A DNA stretch of 64,000 nucleotides. Origin: Croceibacterium_A sp035626815 (GTDB lineage Bacteria; Pseudomonadota; Alphaproteobacteria; Sphingomonadales; Sphingomonadaceae). Positions 51,125 through 59,683 of this stretch are shown one piece after another. The position numbers were made by a program, and so were the translations under genes. The notes under the pieces were generated by a model. That model made no database searches. It saw only the letters and a list, made by a program, of their open reading frames with translations, and was not told the DNA's origin. The stretch lies in the NCBI GenBank assembly GCA_035626815.1, contig DASPMY010000048.1, positions 5,305 through 69,304 of the forward strand. Direction: 5' to 3'. Positions within the stretch are counted from its first letter, which is position 1, and each line of letters opens with the position of its first letter.

Positions 51125-52333
51125 TCACTCCGCCGTCAGCAGCGACGGCTCGCTGGCCGCCTTGGAGGCCGCCGCCTGGCCTTCGGCGCGGGCGATGTAG
51201 CCTTTCGACTTCTCGACCTCGGTGGTCAGCACCTCGACCGTCTGCTTCATGCTGGCGAGCGCCTTGACCTTGAACGTGTCGACCTCGTCCATCGTGTCGT
51301 AGATGTTCTGGAACGCGCGCTGCAGCGTCTCGAGCGGGATCGTGCTGGCGGCAGCCTGCTCGTGGATCTTGGCGGTGTTCTCGCGCAGCAGCTTGCCGGT
51401 CGAATCGATGATCCCGGCGGTGGTCTCGTTGAGCGAGGTGATCTGCTGCAGCACCAGCCGCTGGTTGGTCATCGCCTGGGCCACGGTGACCGCGGTGCGC
51501 AGCGCGCCGACGGTCGTGGTGCTGGCGCGGTCGACGCCCTTGACCAGCTCGACGTTGTTCTTCTTGACCAGGTCGAGCGCGAGGTAGCCCTGCACCGTCA
51601 CCGCCATCTGCGTCAGCAGGTCCTGGGTCCGCTGGCGGACGTAGAACAGCGCGGTCTCGCGGATCGCCTTGGCCTTGGCCGGATCGGACGAATCGAGGTT
51701 GTCGGCCTCGTCCTCGAGCCGCGCGTCGAGCGTGCGGGCGATGTGGATCATCTGCTCGAGCTTGCCCATCGCCTCCCACAGCTTGTGCCGCTCGACGTCG
51801 ATCGCGGCGTTGTCCATCAGCAGCTCGTCCTTGCCGCTGGAAAGCCGCGCGAGGATCGCCTGGATGTGGCCCTGGGCCGAGGTGTAGCTGTCGAAGTAGC
51901 GCTTGAGCCGGTTGCCGAACGGGATGATGCCGAGGAACTTGCGGCCGGAGGACAGCTTGCCCTGGCGGCCGGGATCGAGCTCCTCGACGGTGCGGCGCAG
52001 CTCGGCGAGGTCGCGGCCGACGCCGGTCTCCTGGTCCATCGCTCGCACCGGCCGGTCGAGGAAGCGGTTGGACATCTGCGCCGCGGTGGTGATCTCCTTG
52101 CGGCCCATGCCGGTGATCTGATCGACCTTCTTGCCGAAATCGGGCGAGTTGGCGTCGAGCGCGACGAGCTCGGCGACGAAGCCCTCGACCTTCTCCTCGA
52201 GCTTGGACTTCTTCTCGGCGTCGACCGGCACCAGGCCTGAGGCCTTCTCGACGGCGACCGCGGGCACCGGGTCGGGCGGCGTCAGCTCGAGCTCGGTCTC
52301 GCTCTTGGTCGTCGTCTGGTTGGTCGTGGCCAT
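51125..52333 (-). CDS. telA: Toxic anion resistance protein TelA
   Basis: A 402-residue helical, coiled-coil-rich cytoplasmic protein of the TelA/KlaA family. Conserved segments include SNRFLDRPVRAM, LDPGRQGKLSSGRKFLGIIP, FGNRLKRYFDSYTSAQGHI, LDNAAIDVERHKLWEAMGKL and VGALRTAVTVAQAMTNQRLV followed by QQITSLNETTAGIIDSTGKL. The family is linked to tellurite and antimicrobial-peptide resistance in other bacteria. It is upstream of, and presumably co-transcribed with, the XpaC-like gene (10-bp gap). Confidence 0.87.
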   Translation of the reverse strand: MATTNQTTTKSETELELTPPDPVPAVAVEKASGLVPVDAEKKSKLEEKVEGFVAELVALDANSPDFGKKVDQITGMGRKEITTAAQMSNRFLDRPVRAMDQETGVGRDLAELRRTVEELDPGRQGKLSSGRKFLGIIPFGNRLKRYFDSYTSAQGHIQAILARLSSGKDELLMDNAAIDVERHKLWEAMGKLEQMIHIARTLDARLEDEADNLDSSDPAKAKAIRETALFYVRQRTQDLLTQMAVTVQGYLALDLVKKNNVELVKGVDRASTTTVGALRTAVTVAQAMTNQRLVLQQITSLNETTAGIIDSTGKLLRENTAKIHEQAAASTIPLETLQRAFQNIYDTMDEVDTFKVKALASMKQTVEVLTTEVEKSKGYIARAEGQAAASKAASEPSLLTAE

Positions 52334-52492
52334 GAACCTGTCCCCTTCCGGAATCCGCTAACTGTATTAAGTGGGCAAAACACGCTGTTCAAGGTCGGCG
52401 GGGGCCGTACCGTCCGAACGTGCCGCAATGCGGCAACGAGCGGAAGGGGGCATTTGGATCGGACGCGGCCGCCCCGCCTCCCCGGGCACCGG

Positions 52493-52633
52493 TCACGCGA
52501 GGATGCCGGCGACCGACTGCACTTCCGCGGCCTGGACCGCCAGCGTGTTGGCGAACAGCACCGCCGAGATGGCGAGCGCGGCGCAAGCGGCGAAGAGCTG
52601 CCGGTTGATGTTCGAGAAAGTCGTCATTGTCAT
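52493..52633 (-). CDS. 46-residue small membrane or exported peptide
   Basis: A short gene easily missed: MTMTTFSNINRQLFAACAAL followed by the hydrophobic AISAVLFANTLAVQAA and a tail ending VAGILA. The pattern is one helix with an AQA-like potential signal site, so it is either a membrane microprotein or a secreted remnant. GGGGAAC lies just before the ATG, and an alternative ATG follows two codons later. The codon-position bias fits real coding. It lies between telA and the terminase-like gene. The function is unknown. Confidence 0.6.
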   Translation of the reverse strand: MTMTTFSNINRQLFAACAALAISAVLFANTLAVQAAEVQSVAGILA

Positions 52634-52840
52634 GTTCCCCATTCGATTGCACTGGCGGACCATCCGCCGATGCCGACACTACTGCACGAGCCGTGCCAAA
52701 TCGCCGAAACGGCGGAATTGCGCGGTTTCGGCCTGCAAGAGGGACTTGGTCTGAAATCGGCGCGCCCGCATATTGGGAATTTGTCCCAACTCTTGGCGGG
52801 CGGGGTCGGAAGTTGAGGAAGTTGAGGGCACGTCCCATCT

Positions 52841-53476
52841 CTATCGTCCATCACCGTCGGCCCTCTGCATGCGCAGGACCTTCGCTGCGATCTCGCGCAA
52901 GCGCTGTGAAAACCGCTTGGGAACATCGTCGACGCATAGCCCCGCATCCTCGCGGACCGCGTGCTTGGCCTCGTGGAGCTCGGAGGCAAAGCCTTCGGGA
53001 TGCCCGCGGTGCTCGAACCGGTCGAGCCACTTGCCGTAGCGGAGCGGGTCGCGGTAGCGCATCAGGAACATCGCCAGGCGCTCGTCGTAATAGCGCTTCT
53101 CGCCGATCTGCTCGCCCCGGTAGAACACCGGCACGGCGACTCCGTTGATCGCGCGCGATAGCGCCGCGTCGGACAGCCGCCTGACGCCGTAGTCGAGCGC
53201 GGCCTCCCAGGCGTTGCGAAAGCTGACGGCGTCCGCGCGGGCGCGCAACGCGTAGGCGGACTGCACCGACATGCCCACCGCCCGGCATGCGTCCTCGACG
53301 CAGGCGCTCTCGCCGAGCGCCTGAATGAACTCGGCCTGGCGGTTAGGCGTCCAGCCGTCGAACCGCGGTCGCGGGCGGGCGGGCTCGAACTCGGGCGGCT
53401 CGAACGCGTCGAGGTCGTCGTTGGCGGCGGAGGCGGCGGGGGCGCAGGGGCGGCGCGGGGGAGGTTTCCGGTTCAT
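52841..53476 (-). CDS. Helix-turn-helix protein of unknown function (terminase-small-subunit-like)
   Basis: A 211-residue protein. A Pro-rich N-terminus precedes a helical domain, FDGWTPNRQAEFIQALGESA, CVEDACRAVGMSVQSAYALR, which looks like a terminase-small-subunit or resolvase-type helix-turn-helix. The body includes FRNAWEAALDYGVRRLSDAA, LSRAINGVAVPVFYRGEQIG and EKRYYDERLAMFLMRYRDPL. I have seen similar proteins in sphingomonad genomes, without a function. No phage genes are nearby. The C-terminal part is basic and helical. Confidence 0.7.
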   Translation of the reverse strand: MNRKPPPRRPCAPAASAANDDLDAFEPPEFEPARPRPRFDGWTPNRQAEFIQALGESACVEDACRAVGMSVQSAYALRARADAVSFRNAWEAALDYGVRRLSDAALSRAINGVAVPVFYRGEQIGEKRYYDERLAMFLMRYRDPLRYGKWLDRFEHRGHPEGFASELHEAKHAVREDAGLCVDDVPKRFSQRLREIAAKVLRMQRADGDGR

Positions 53477-53657
53477 CCGACAGGATGGAACATAAAAGGA
53501 ACATGTAGGAAAGCGATTCTTTCGAATCCCGACCCGCGCTCGACCGCCCTGCTCGGCGCAGCCAGCTCCGCGAGCTCAAATTGTGCTTCCAGCTCGTCCC
53601 GCCAAGGCGGGACATCTGAGCCATCATCCTCTCTGCGTCATCATCGCTCACCGCGCC

Positions 53658-55385
53658 TCACGCCGCCAGCGTGAACGGCTCGATCTCGCCCGACAGGTAG
53701 AGGCGCTTGGCCTTGGCGCGGCTGAGCTTGCCCGAGCTGGTGCGCGGCAGGGTGCGCGGGGGGACCAGCTCGACGACGCAGTTCATCCCGGTGATCGAGC
53801 GGACCTTGTCGCGGATCGTGTCGCGCAGGCGGACCCGCTCCTCCGGGTCCGACACGCGGCAGTGGACCAGCACGGCGGGCGCTTCCTCGCCGTTCTCGGT
53901 CTCGACCGCGAACGCGGCGATGTCGCCGTGGTTGAAGCCGGGCAGCTGCTCGACCGCCCACTCGATGTCCTGCGGCCAGTGGTTCTTGCCGTTGATGATG
54001 ATCATGTCCTTCGCCCGGCCGACGATGAACAGATAGCCGTCGGCCATGTAGCCCATGTCGCCGGTATCGAGCCAGCCGCCCGACAGGCATTCGGCGGTCG
54101 CCTCGGGATTGCGGAAGTACGAGTGCATCACGCTCGGCCCGCGGCAGAACACCTTGCCGATCTGATGGTCCTTGCGCGCCTTGCCGTTCTCGCCGCGGAT
54201 CTCGACGTCCATGTCGGGCAGCGGCTTGCCGCAGTTGACGATCGCGCGGTAGCGGGCGGGGCGCGACAGGTCGCGCTTGGTGCCCGACAGCCGCTCCTCC
54301 TCGACCAGCTCGACGCGGATGCCTTCGCCCGGCGGCATCACCGTCACCGCCAGCGTCGCTTCGGCGAGGCCGTAGCTCGGGGTGAAGGCGCTCGCCTTGA
54401 AGCCGGCGTCGGCGAAGGCGTTGACGAAGTTCTGCATCACGTCGGGGCGGATCATGTCGGCGCCGTTGCCGGCCAGCCGCCAGCGCGACAGATCGAACCG
54501 CTCGGCGACGCTCGACTGGCTCGAGATGCGCCGGGCGCAGATGTCGTAGCCGAAGGTCGGCGAGTAGCTCAGCGAGGCGCCCTCGTTGCGGCTGATCAGG
54601 TCGAGCCACGCCAGCGGGCGGCGGGCGAAGTGCTCGGTCTTGAGGTAGTCGGCCGAGACCTGGTTGGCGATCATCGACAACAGGCAGCCGACCAGGCCCA
54701 TGTCGTGGTACCACGGCAGCCAGCTGATGCCGCGGTCGCCGTGGCCGATGTTCATCGACGCGGCATGGCCGTAGAGATTGTGCAGCAGCGCCCGGTGAGT
54801 GACCGCGACCCCGGTCGGGAAGCGGGTCGAGCCGCTGGAATACTGCAGGTAGCAGATATCGTCGGGCTGCGCCTCGGGCAGCGCCACCTCGCTCGCCGGG
54901 CGCGCCGCGAAGCTCTCCCAGTCGAGCCCGTCGCAGCCCTGGCGCGAAGCCGCCTCCGCCGCCATCTCGGCGATCTCGGCCGGATAGAGCAGCAGCTTGG
55001 GCTCGGCGCTCTCGAGCTGCACGGCGAGCTGCTCGATGTAGTTCTCCTTGCCCCCGAACGTCGTCGGCAGCGGCAGCGGCACCGGCCACGCGCCGGCGTA
55101 GATCGCGCCGCAGAACAGCGCGGCGAACTCCGGCCCGGTCTCGGCGACCAGCGCCACGCGGTCACCTTGGCCGATCCCGGCGGCGGCGAATCGCCAGGCC
55201 ATCGCCAGCGCGTCGCCGCGCAGCTCTGAATAAGGATAGGCGCGCTGCAGCGTGCCGCGCGCGTCGTAGAAGTTGAGCCCCTTGGCGCTCCGCGCGGCGT
55301 AGTCGACCGCCTCGGTGAACGTGGCGAAGTCCGCCCGCCGCAGCGGCAGCGGGCAATCGTTCGGTGTCGGCACGCGCTCGGTCAT
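53658..55385 (-). CDS. Fatty acyl-AMP ligase
   Basis: A 575-residue adenylate-forming enzyme. The ATP-phosphate loop is YLQYSSGSTRFPTGVAVTHR, followed by SWLPWYHDMGLVGCLL and the FAAL mark LISRNEGASLSYSPTFGYDI. The adenylation motifs YGLAEATLAV, GWLDTGDMGYMADG and GRAKDMIIINGKNHWPQDIE are intact; the C-terminal SSGKLSRAKAKRLYLSGEIE holds the catalytic Lys. FAALs activate fatty acids and load an acyl-carrier protein rather than CoA. No polyketide or lipid synthase is adjacent, so the partner is unknown. Confidence 0.88.
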   Translation of the reverse strand: MTERVPTPNDCPLPLRRADFATFTEAVDYAARSAKGLNFYDARGTLQRAYPYSELRGDALAMAWRFAAAGIGQGDRVALVAETGPEFAALFCGAIYAGAWPVPLPLPTTFGGKENYIEQLAVQLESAEPKLLLYPAEIAEMAAEAASRQGCDGLDWESFAARPASEVALPEAQPDDICYLQYSSGSTRFPTGVAVTHRALLHNLYGHAASMNIGHGDRGISWLPWYHDMGLVGCLLSMIANQVSADYLKTEHFARRPLAWLDLISRNEGASLSYSPTFGYDICARRISSQSSVAERFDLSRWRLAGNGADMIRPDVMQNFVNAFADAGFKASAFTPSYGLAEATLAVTVMPPGEGIRVELVEEERLSGTKRDLSRPARYRAIVNCGKPLPDMDVEIRGENGKARKDHQIGKVFCRGPSVMHSYFRNPEATAECLSGGWLDTGDMGYMADGYLFIVGRAKDMIIINGKNHWPQDIEWAVEQLPGFNHGDIAAFAVETENGEEAPAVLVHCRVSDPEERVRLRDTIRDKVRSITGMNCVVELVPPRTLPRTSSGKLSRAKAKRLYLSGEIEPFTLAA

Positions 55386-55509
55386 CGGCTAATTGGCAAT
55401 CCCGTCATCTGCACGCTCTTACCGGCGCTTCCCCAAATGCCAAACAGGGCGCCGAAACCGGACGCCCCCGCGACAGTCTTTTCCATTTGGCAACGACTGT
55501 GGCACGAAT

Positions 55510-56085
55510 ATGGCCATGGCCGGCGAACGACAAGCGGCGAAGCGCCCGCGGCGGCAGCCGAAGCCGCTCGACGGCGCGCGGCTCGACGAGCTGGCGCTGG
55601 CCTACGTCGCCCGCTTCGCGACGAGCGCCGCCCGGCTCGAGCGCTACCTCCGCCGCAAGCTGCGCGAGCGGGGCTGGGACGGCGAGCGCGAGCCGGACCT
55701 CGGCGCGCTGGTCGAGCGCTACGTCACGCTCGGCTACGTCGACGATGCGGCGTTCGCCCGCGCCCGCGCCGCCAGCCTGCTGCGCCGCGGCTACGGCCCG
55801 CGGCGGGTCAGCCAGGCGCTCGGCGAAGCGGGGATCGACGCCGACACCCGCGCCGAGGTCCGCCCGGGCGAGGCGGCCGGGCGCCGCGCCGCGCTGGCGC
55901 TGGCGCGCAAGCGCGGGTTCGGTCCGTTCGGCTGCGAGCGGCCCGACCGCGCGCGGCGGGAGAAGCAGCTCGCGGCGATGCTGCGCGCCGGCCACCGGCT
56001 CGACAGCGCGCGCGAAATGGTCGATGCCGCGAGCGAGGAGGCGGCCGAGCACTGGGCCGCCGAAGGCGACGACGACGAGGTCTGA
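55510..56085 (+). CDS. recX: RecX-family regulatory protein
   Basis: A 191-residue protein with three helical repeats typical of RecX: RLDELALAYVARFATSAARL, ERYLRRKLRERGWDG; YVTLGYVDDAAFARARAASL, LRRGYGPRRVSQALGEAGID; and RKRGFGPFGC...KQLAAMLRAGHRLDSAREM. RecX inhibits RecA filament growth. ATG 55510 or 55516 may be used; ribosome sites are weak. It has a basic N-terminus and an acidic Asp-rich C-terminus. It leads a run with DUF192, NDUFA12 and DUF2155 genes. Confidence 0.85.
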   Translation: MAMAGERQAAKRPRRQPKPLDGARLDELALAYVARFATSAARLERYLRRKLRERGWDGEREPDLGALVERYVTLGYVDDAAFARARAASLLRRGYGPRRVSQALGEAGIDADTRAEVRPGEAAGRRAALALARKRGFGPFGCERPDRARREKQLAAMLRAGHRLDSAREMVDAASEEAAEHWAAEGDDDEV

Positions 56086-56086
56086 C

Positions 56087-56566
56087 ATGCGCGCGCTGCT
56101 GTGGTCCCTGCTGCTGGTCCTGCCTGCCTGCTCGCCGCAGGCCGCCGAGCGCTCGCCCGCCCCGGCCGGCGCGGAGGCCTCGGTGCACCCGGTCTCGGGG
56201 CTGCCGGTCATCCCGCTGACGGTGACCACGCAAGGGCGCACGCACACTTTCCGCGTCGAGCTCGCGCGGAGCGACGCCGAACAGGCGCAAGGGCTGATGT
56301 TCCGCACCGCGATGGGGCCCGACGAGGGCATGCTGTTCCCTTACGACCCGCCGCGGGTGCTGAGCTTCTGGATGAAGAACACGGTGCTCTCGCTCGACCT
56401 GATCTTCATCGGTCCGGACCGCCGCGTGATCAACGTCGCCGCCAACGCGGTGCCGTACTCGGAAGCGCCGATCCTGTCCGACGCGCCGGCGATCGCCACG
56501 CTCGAGCTCAACGCCGGGCGGGCGAAAGAGCTCGGCATCGTCGCCGGCAGCCGCGTCGACTGGTGA
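56087..56566 (+). CDS. DUF192 lipoprotein
   Basis: A 159-residue protein; MRALLWSLLLVLPACSPQ has a lipobox. The DUF192 domain: TFRVELARSDAEQAQGLMFR, MGPDEGMLFPYDPPRVLSFW, MKNTVLSLDLIFIGPDRRVI and a C-terminal LELNAGRAKELGIVAGSRVD. Function is unknown. It lies one base after recX, so it is co-transcribed. Confidence 0.87.
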   Translation: MRALLWSLLLVLPACSPQAAERSPAPAGAEASVHPVSGLPVIPLTVTTQGRTHTFRVELARSDAEQAQGLMFRTAMGPDEGMLFPYDPPRVLSFWMKNTVLSLDLIFIGPDRRVINVAANAVPYSEAPILSDAPAIATLELNAGRAKELGIVAGSRVDW

Positions 56567-56604
56567 GCTTGCGCGGCTGGGGCCCAGGCCCTATCGCGCC
56601 GCGC

Positions 56605-57003
56605 ATGGGAATCCTCTCCAAGCTGTTCACCTGGTGGGACGGCGCGACGATCGGCACGTCGCTGTTCAGCGCGCTCCACGGCGAGCAAGTCGGCACCGAT
56701 GCGCAGGGCAACCGCTACTTCCGCTCGAAGAAGAAGACCGGCGACGGGCGCGAGCGCCGCTGGGTGATCTACAACGGCGCCAACGACGCCAGCCGGGTGC
56801 CCGCCGAATGGCACGGCTGGCTGCACAACTCGTACGACGAGCTGCCCGAGAGCCGGCTGCCGCCGCCGAAGATCTGGCACGCCGAGCATTCGCCCAACCC
56901 GACCGGCAGCGCCGCCGCCTACCGCCCGCAAGGCGCGCTCGAGCGCGGCGGCCAGCGGGCCCGCGCCGCCGCCGACTACGAAGCGTGGACGCCCGACGCG
57001 TGA
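56605..57003 (+). CDS. NADH:ubiquinone oxidoreductase accessory subunit NDUFA12
   Basis: A 132-residue complex I accessory subunit, as in mitochondria and alphaproteobacteria. The family marks are GTQ-like VGTDAQGNRYFRSKK, RWVIYNGANDASRVPAEWHG, WLHNSYDELP, and PPKIWHAEHSPNPTGSAAAYRP. It stabilises the peripheral arm. ATG 56605 is the natural start. The nuo operon is not in the window. The stop overlaps the next gene (GTGA). Confidence 0.92.
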   Translation: MGILSKLFTWWDGATIGTSLFSALHGEQVGTDAQGNRYFRSKKKTGDGRERRWVIYNGANDASRVPAEWHGWLHNSYDELPESRLPPPKIWHAEHSPNPTGSAAAYRPQGALERGGQRARAAADYEAWTPDA

Positions 57004-57617
57004 GGGCGCGCGTCGTTCCGGCAGCCGCCTCGGCCGCGCTGCTGCTGCTGCTCGCCGCGTGCACCGGCGAGGCGCCCGAGCCGGAGCCCGAGGCGACCGA
57101 GATTCCCGAGGAGCTCGCCGGAGCGCCGCCGCCGGTCGCCGCGGCCGGCGGCATCGGCACCCCGATGGACGAGCGCGTCGCCGTGCTCGGCCTGCTCAAC
57201 AAGCGCAACAACATCTCGCGCGACATCGAGATGAAGCCGGGCGAATCGCGCCGCGTCGGCGACGTGGTCATCCGCCTGTCGGCGTGCGAGCGGACCGCGC
57301 CGTGGGAGGAGCCGCCCGAGACCGGGGCGTTCGTCCAGGTCGTCGTGCAGCAGCGCCGCGACGCCGATTCGGGTCTCGAGTGGCGGCGGGTGTTCTCCGG
57401 CTGGCTGTTCAAGAACTCGCCCAGCCTCAACGTCGTCGAGCACCCGATCTACGACGTCTGGGTCAAGGATTGCAGGATGAGCTTCCCGGGGCAGGAGACC
57501 GCCGCCCCCTCCGGCGACGAGGACGGCGCAGCGCCCGCGGCGCCCCCGGCCGCGGCCACGCCGCCGGCCCCCGCGCCCGCGCCTGCAGCCGCCGCCGCCC
57601 CGCCGAACGAGGCATAG
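57000..57617 (+). CDS. DUF2155 lipoprotein
   Basis: A 205-residue protein. The GTG start overlaps the NDUFA12 stop (GTGA), giving MRARVVPAAASAALLLLLAAC with a lipobox. The DUF2155 core is IEMKPGESRRVGDVVIRLSA, ETGAFVQVVVQQRRDADSG, and VFSGWLFKNSPSLNVVEHPI, YDVWVKDCRMSFPG. The last about 45 residues are Pro/Ala-rich low complexity and are encoded on DNA that also encodes the end of aat on the opposite strand. Function is unknown, thought to be an envelope lipoprotein. Confidence 0.85.
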   Translation: MRARVVPAAASAALLLLLAACTGEAPEPEPEATEIPEELAGAPPPVAAAGGIGTPMDERVAVLGLLNKRNNISRDIEMKPGESRRVGDVVIRLSACERTAPWEEPPETGAFVQVVVQQRRDADSGLEWRRVFSGWLFKNSPSLNVVEHPIYDVWVKDCRMSFPGQETAAPSGDEDGAAPAAPPAAATPPAPAPAPAAAAAPPNEA

Positions 57618-58234
57618 GCCTCGGCCAGCGTCGGCGCCGGGCCGGCCGCGACCGCCTCGGCCAGCCGCGCGAGATAGGCCTCGCGGCTCATCGCCATCGC
57701 GCCGAGCGAGGCGAGGTGCTCGGTCATGAACTGGCAGTCGAGCAGCCGGTATCCCGCGCGCCGCAACAGCGCGACCAGCCACGCCAGCGCCACCTTGGAC
57801 GCGTCGGGCGCGCGGCTGAACATGCTCTCGCCGCAGAACGCGTGGTCGAAGCCGACGCCGTAAAGCCCGCCGACCAGCTCGCCGTCGCGCCAGCATTCGA
57901 GCGAATGCGCGTGCCCGGCGAGGTGCAGCGCGCGATAGCTGGCGGCGATGCGGCGGCTGATCCAGCTTTCCGGGTGCCCCGGGCGCGGCGCCGCGCACGC
58001 CGCGATCACGCCGTCGAAATCGGCGTTGCAGGTGACGCGGAAGCGGTCCTGCCGCACCGCCTTGGCCAGCGAGCGCGACAGCCGCAGCCCGTCGAGCGGG
58101 ATCACCGCGCGCTCGCGCGGCTCGACCCAGTAGACCTCGTCGTCGTCGCGGCTGTCGGCCATCGGGAATATCCCGCTGCGATAGGCGATCAGCAGCAGCT
58201 CGACCGGGATCGGTTGCGGCGCGGGGGCGTGCAT
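57449..58234 (-). CDS. aat: Leucyl/phenylalanyl-tRNA-protein transferase
   Basis: A 261-residue enzyme that adds Leu or Phe to N-terminal Lys or Arg of proteins, marking them for ClpAP. Conserved: LLIAYRSGIFPMADSR, VYWVEPRERAVIPLDGLRLS, NADFDGVIAACA, ESWISRRIAASYRALHLAGH, AHSLECWRDGELVGGLYGVG, GESMFSRAPDASKVALAWLV and RLLDCQFMTEHLASLGA. The authentic fold ends near residue 210; the remaining about 50 residues are Ala/Gly-rich and read through the antisense of the DUF2155 gene (169-bp overlap). The stop at 57449 is the first available, so the tail may be translated. Confidence 0.88.
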   Translation of the reverse strand: MHAPAPQPIPVELLLIAYRSGIFPMADSRDDDEVYWVEPRERAVIPLDGLRLSRSLAKAVRQDRFRVTCNADFDGVIAACAAPRPGHPESWISRRIAASYRALHLAGHAHSLECWRDGELVGGLYGVGFDHAFCGESMFSRAPDASKVALAWLVALLRRAGYRLLDCQFMTEHLASLGAMAMSREAYLARLAEAVAAGPAPTLAEAYASFGGAAAAAGAGAGAGGVAAAGGAAGAAPSSSPEGAAVSCPGKLILQSLTQTS

Positions 58235-58291
58235 CGGCTCACTCTAGCTTGTCTTTGCCGATGCGACACCCTAATGGCGGCGTCCGCCTGC

Positions 58292-58367
58292 AGGGGTGTA
58301 GCTCAGCTGGTAGAGCATCGGTCTCCAAAACCGAGGGCCACGGGTTCGAATCCTGTCACCCCTGCCA
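58292..58367 (+). tRNA. tRNA-Trp (anticodon CCA)
   Basis: A 76-nt cloverleaf: acceptor arms AGGGGTG and CACCCCT, discriminator G and encoded CCA. The D-arm is AGCTCAGCTGGTAGAGC, the anticodon stem-loop CGGTCTCCAAAACCG gives CCA, and the T-arm is CGGGTTCGAATCCTG. It sits upstream of secE-nusG-rplKA, the classic arrangement. Confidence 0.97.
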
Positions 58368-58537
58368 GGCGCATTCCCTCCCGAAAAAATATTCCCGCTT
58401 GGCGGGAACCCCGGCGGAAACCCTCGGCTCGGGCCGGTGCCATCGCGCCACACCCGGGCCACTTGCGGCGAACCGTTGGAACCGCCGCGCCGAAGCGTTC
58501 ATTTATCGCGCCGACGGGACAAGGTAGAGGAGCAGCC

Positions 58538-58687
58538 ATGTCGAGCCTGAGCTATCGCAGCAGCCGACCGGACGGCTGGGTCATGCCGCGTCCACATAGC
58601 GATGCGAGCCTGCGCTACATGATCCATGGACCGATCCAGCCGATGGAGGAACCGGGCTTCCTGGCCCGCCTGTTCGGCCACCGCTGA
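58538..58687 (+). CDS. 49-residue small protein between tRNA-Trp and secE
   Basis: MSSLSYRSSRPDGWVMPRPH onward, ending PGFLARLFGHR. AGAGGAG lies six bases before the ATG, and an intrinsic terminator follows shortly after the stop, so it is a complete transcription unit. It is basic, with no membrane helix. I do not know a function; it should be checked for conservation in related genomes. Confidence 0.6.
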   Translation: MSSLSYRSSRPDGWVMPRPHSDASLRYMIHGPIQPMEEPGFLARLFGHR

Positions 58688-58711
58688 CGGCACCGCGTAC
58701 GGATTGGAACG

Positions 58712-58738
58712 CCCCGGGAGGCAACTCCCGGGGTTTTT
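58712..58738 (+). terminator. Rho-independent terminator after the 49-residue gene
   Basis: CCCCGGGAG-GCAA-CTCCCGGGG followed by TTTTT. A 9-bp GC stem and a clear U-tract make this one of the best terminators in the window. Confidence 0.9.
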
Positions 58739-58907
58739 CTTGCGCCCGCGCCGCAGCCGCGCGGCATGCCTTGCCATCCCCCCGGCGCCTCGCTACATCG
58801 CGCGGCGACTTCCGACATCGGAGCCAGACAGCCCCTCCCGGACCCGAGCCGGGGCGGCGCGGATCCTATGGCGGAAGGCGAGGTTCAATCGAGCGAGGCA
58901 GCGATCC

Positions 58908-59102
58908 ATGGCCAAGACCAGCCCCGGCGAGTTCATCCGCCAGGTCCGCGCGGAGATGGGCAAGGTGGTATGGCCGACGTGGCCCGAAACCGTGCGCACG
59001 GCGATCTTCGTCGGCATCCTGATGGTGGTCCTCGCGATATTCTTCCTCGGCATCGATTCGCTGTTCGGCTTCGGCGTCCGCCAGCTGCTCGAGCTGGTCT
59101 GA
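58908..59102 (+). CDS. secE: Preprotein translocase subunit SecE
   Basis: A 64-residue protein with the short bacterial form: FIRQVRAEMGKVVWPTWPET then one membrane helix (about 29-50). The conserved VxWPxxxE amphipathic segment and the single helix define it; it clamps SecY in the translocon. It is followed by nusG 35 bases later, as in most bacteria. Confidence 0.94.
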   Translation: MAKTSPGEFIRQVRAEMGKVVWPTWPETVRTAIFVGILMVVLAIFFLGIDSLFGFGVRQLLELV

Positions 59103-59137
59103 CGCAAGCAACCACAGGTTCACGGGAAAGTAGAGCA

Positions 59138-59677
59138 ATGGCAGCCCGCTGGTACATCATCCACGCCTATTCAGGCTTCGAGAACAAGGTCCGCGATTCG
59201 ATCATCTCCGAGGCCGAGCGGCTCGGGCTGTCGCAGGCCGTCGAGGCGGTCGAGGTGCCGACGGAGTCCGTCACCGAGGTCAAGCGCGGCAAGAAAGTCC
59301 AGGTCGAGCGCAAGTTCATGCCCGGCTACGTGCTCGCCAAGCTGACGCTGACCGACGACGTCTACCACCTGGTCAAGAACACCCCCAAGGTGACCGGCTT
59401 CCTCGGCTCGGGCCCCAAGCCGCAGCCGATCTCCGAGCGCGAGGCGGCGCGCTATTTCGGCGGCATGGAAGAAGCCAAGACCGCGCCCAAGAAGCAGGTC
59501 AGCGTCGAGTACGACATCGGCGACCAGGTCAAGGTGCTCGAAGGGCCGTTCGCGAGCTTCAACGGCGTGGTCGAGGAGCTCGACTTCGACAAGCAGAAGG
59601 TCAAGGTCAGCGTCTCGATCTTCGGCCGCGCGACCCCGGTCGAGCTCGACTTCGAGCAGGTGGAACTCGTCAAGTGA
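59138..59677 (+). CDS. nusG: Transcription termination/antitermination factor NusG
   Basis: A 179-residue NusG. The NGN domain starts RWYIIHAYSGFENKVRDSII, with the FMPGYVLAKLTLTDDVYHLV core; the KOW domain has VKVLEGPFASFNGVVEELDF. It binds RNA polymerase and Rho or S10. GGAAAGTAGAGCA precedes the ATG. A palindromic repeat separates it from rplK. Confidence 0.97.
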   Translation: MAARWYIIHAYSGFENKVRDSIISEAERLGLSQAVEAVEVPTESVTEVKRGKKVQVERKFMPGYVLAKLTLTDDVYHLVKNTPKVTGFLGSGPKPQPISEREAARYFGGMEEAKTAPKKQVSVEYDIGDQVKVLEGPFASFNGVVEELDFDKQKVKVSVSIFGRATPVELDFEQVELVK

Positions 59678-59683
59678 TCTGTT

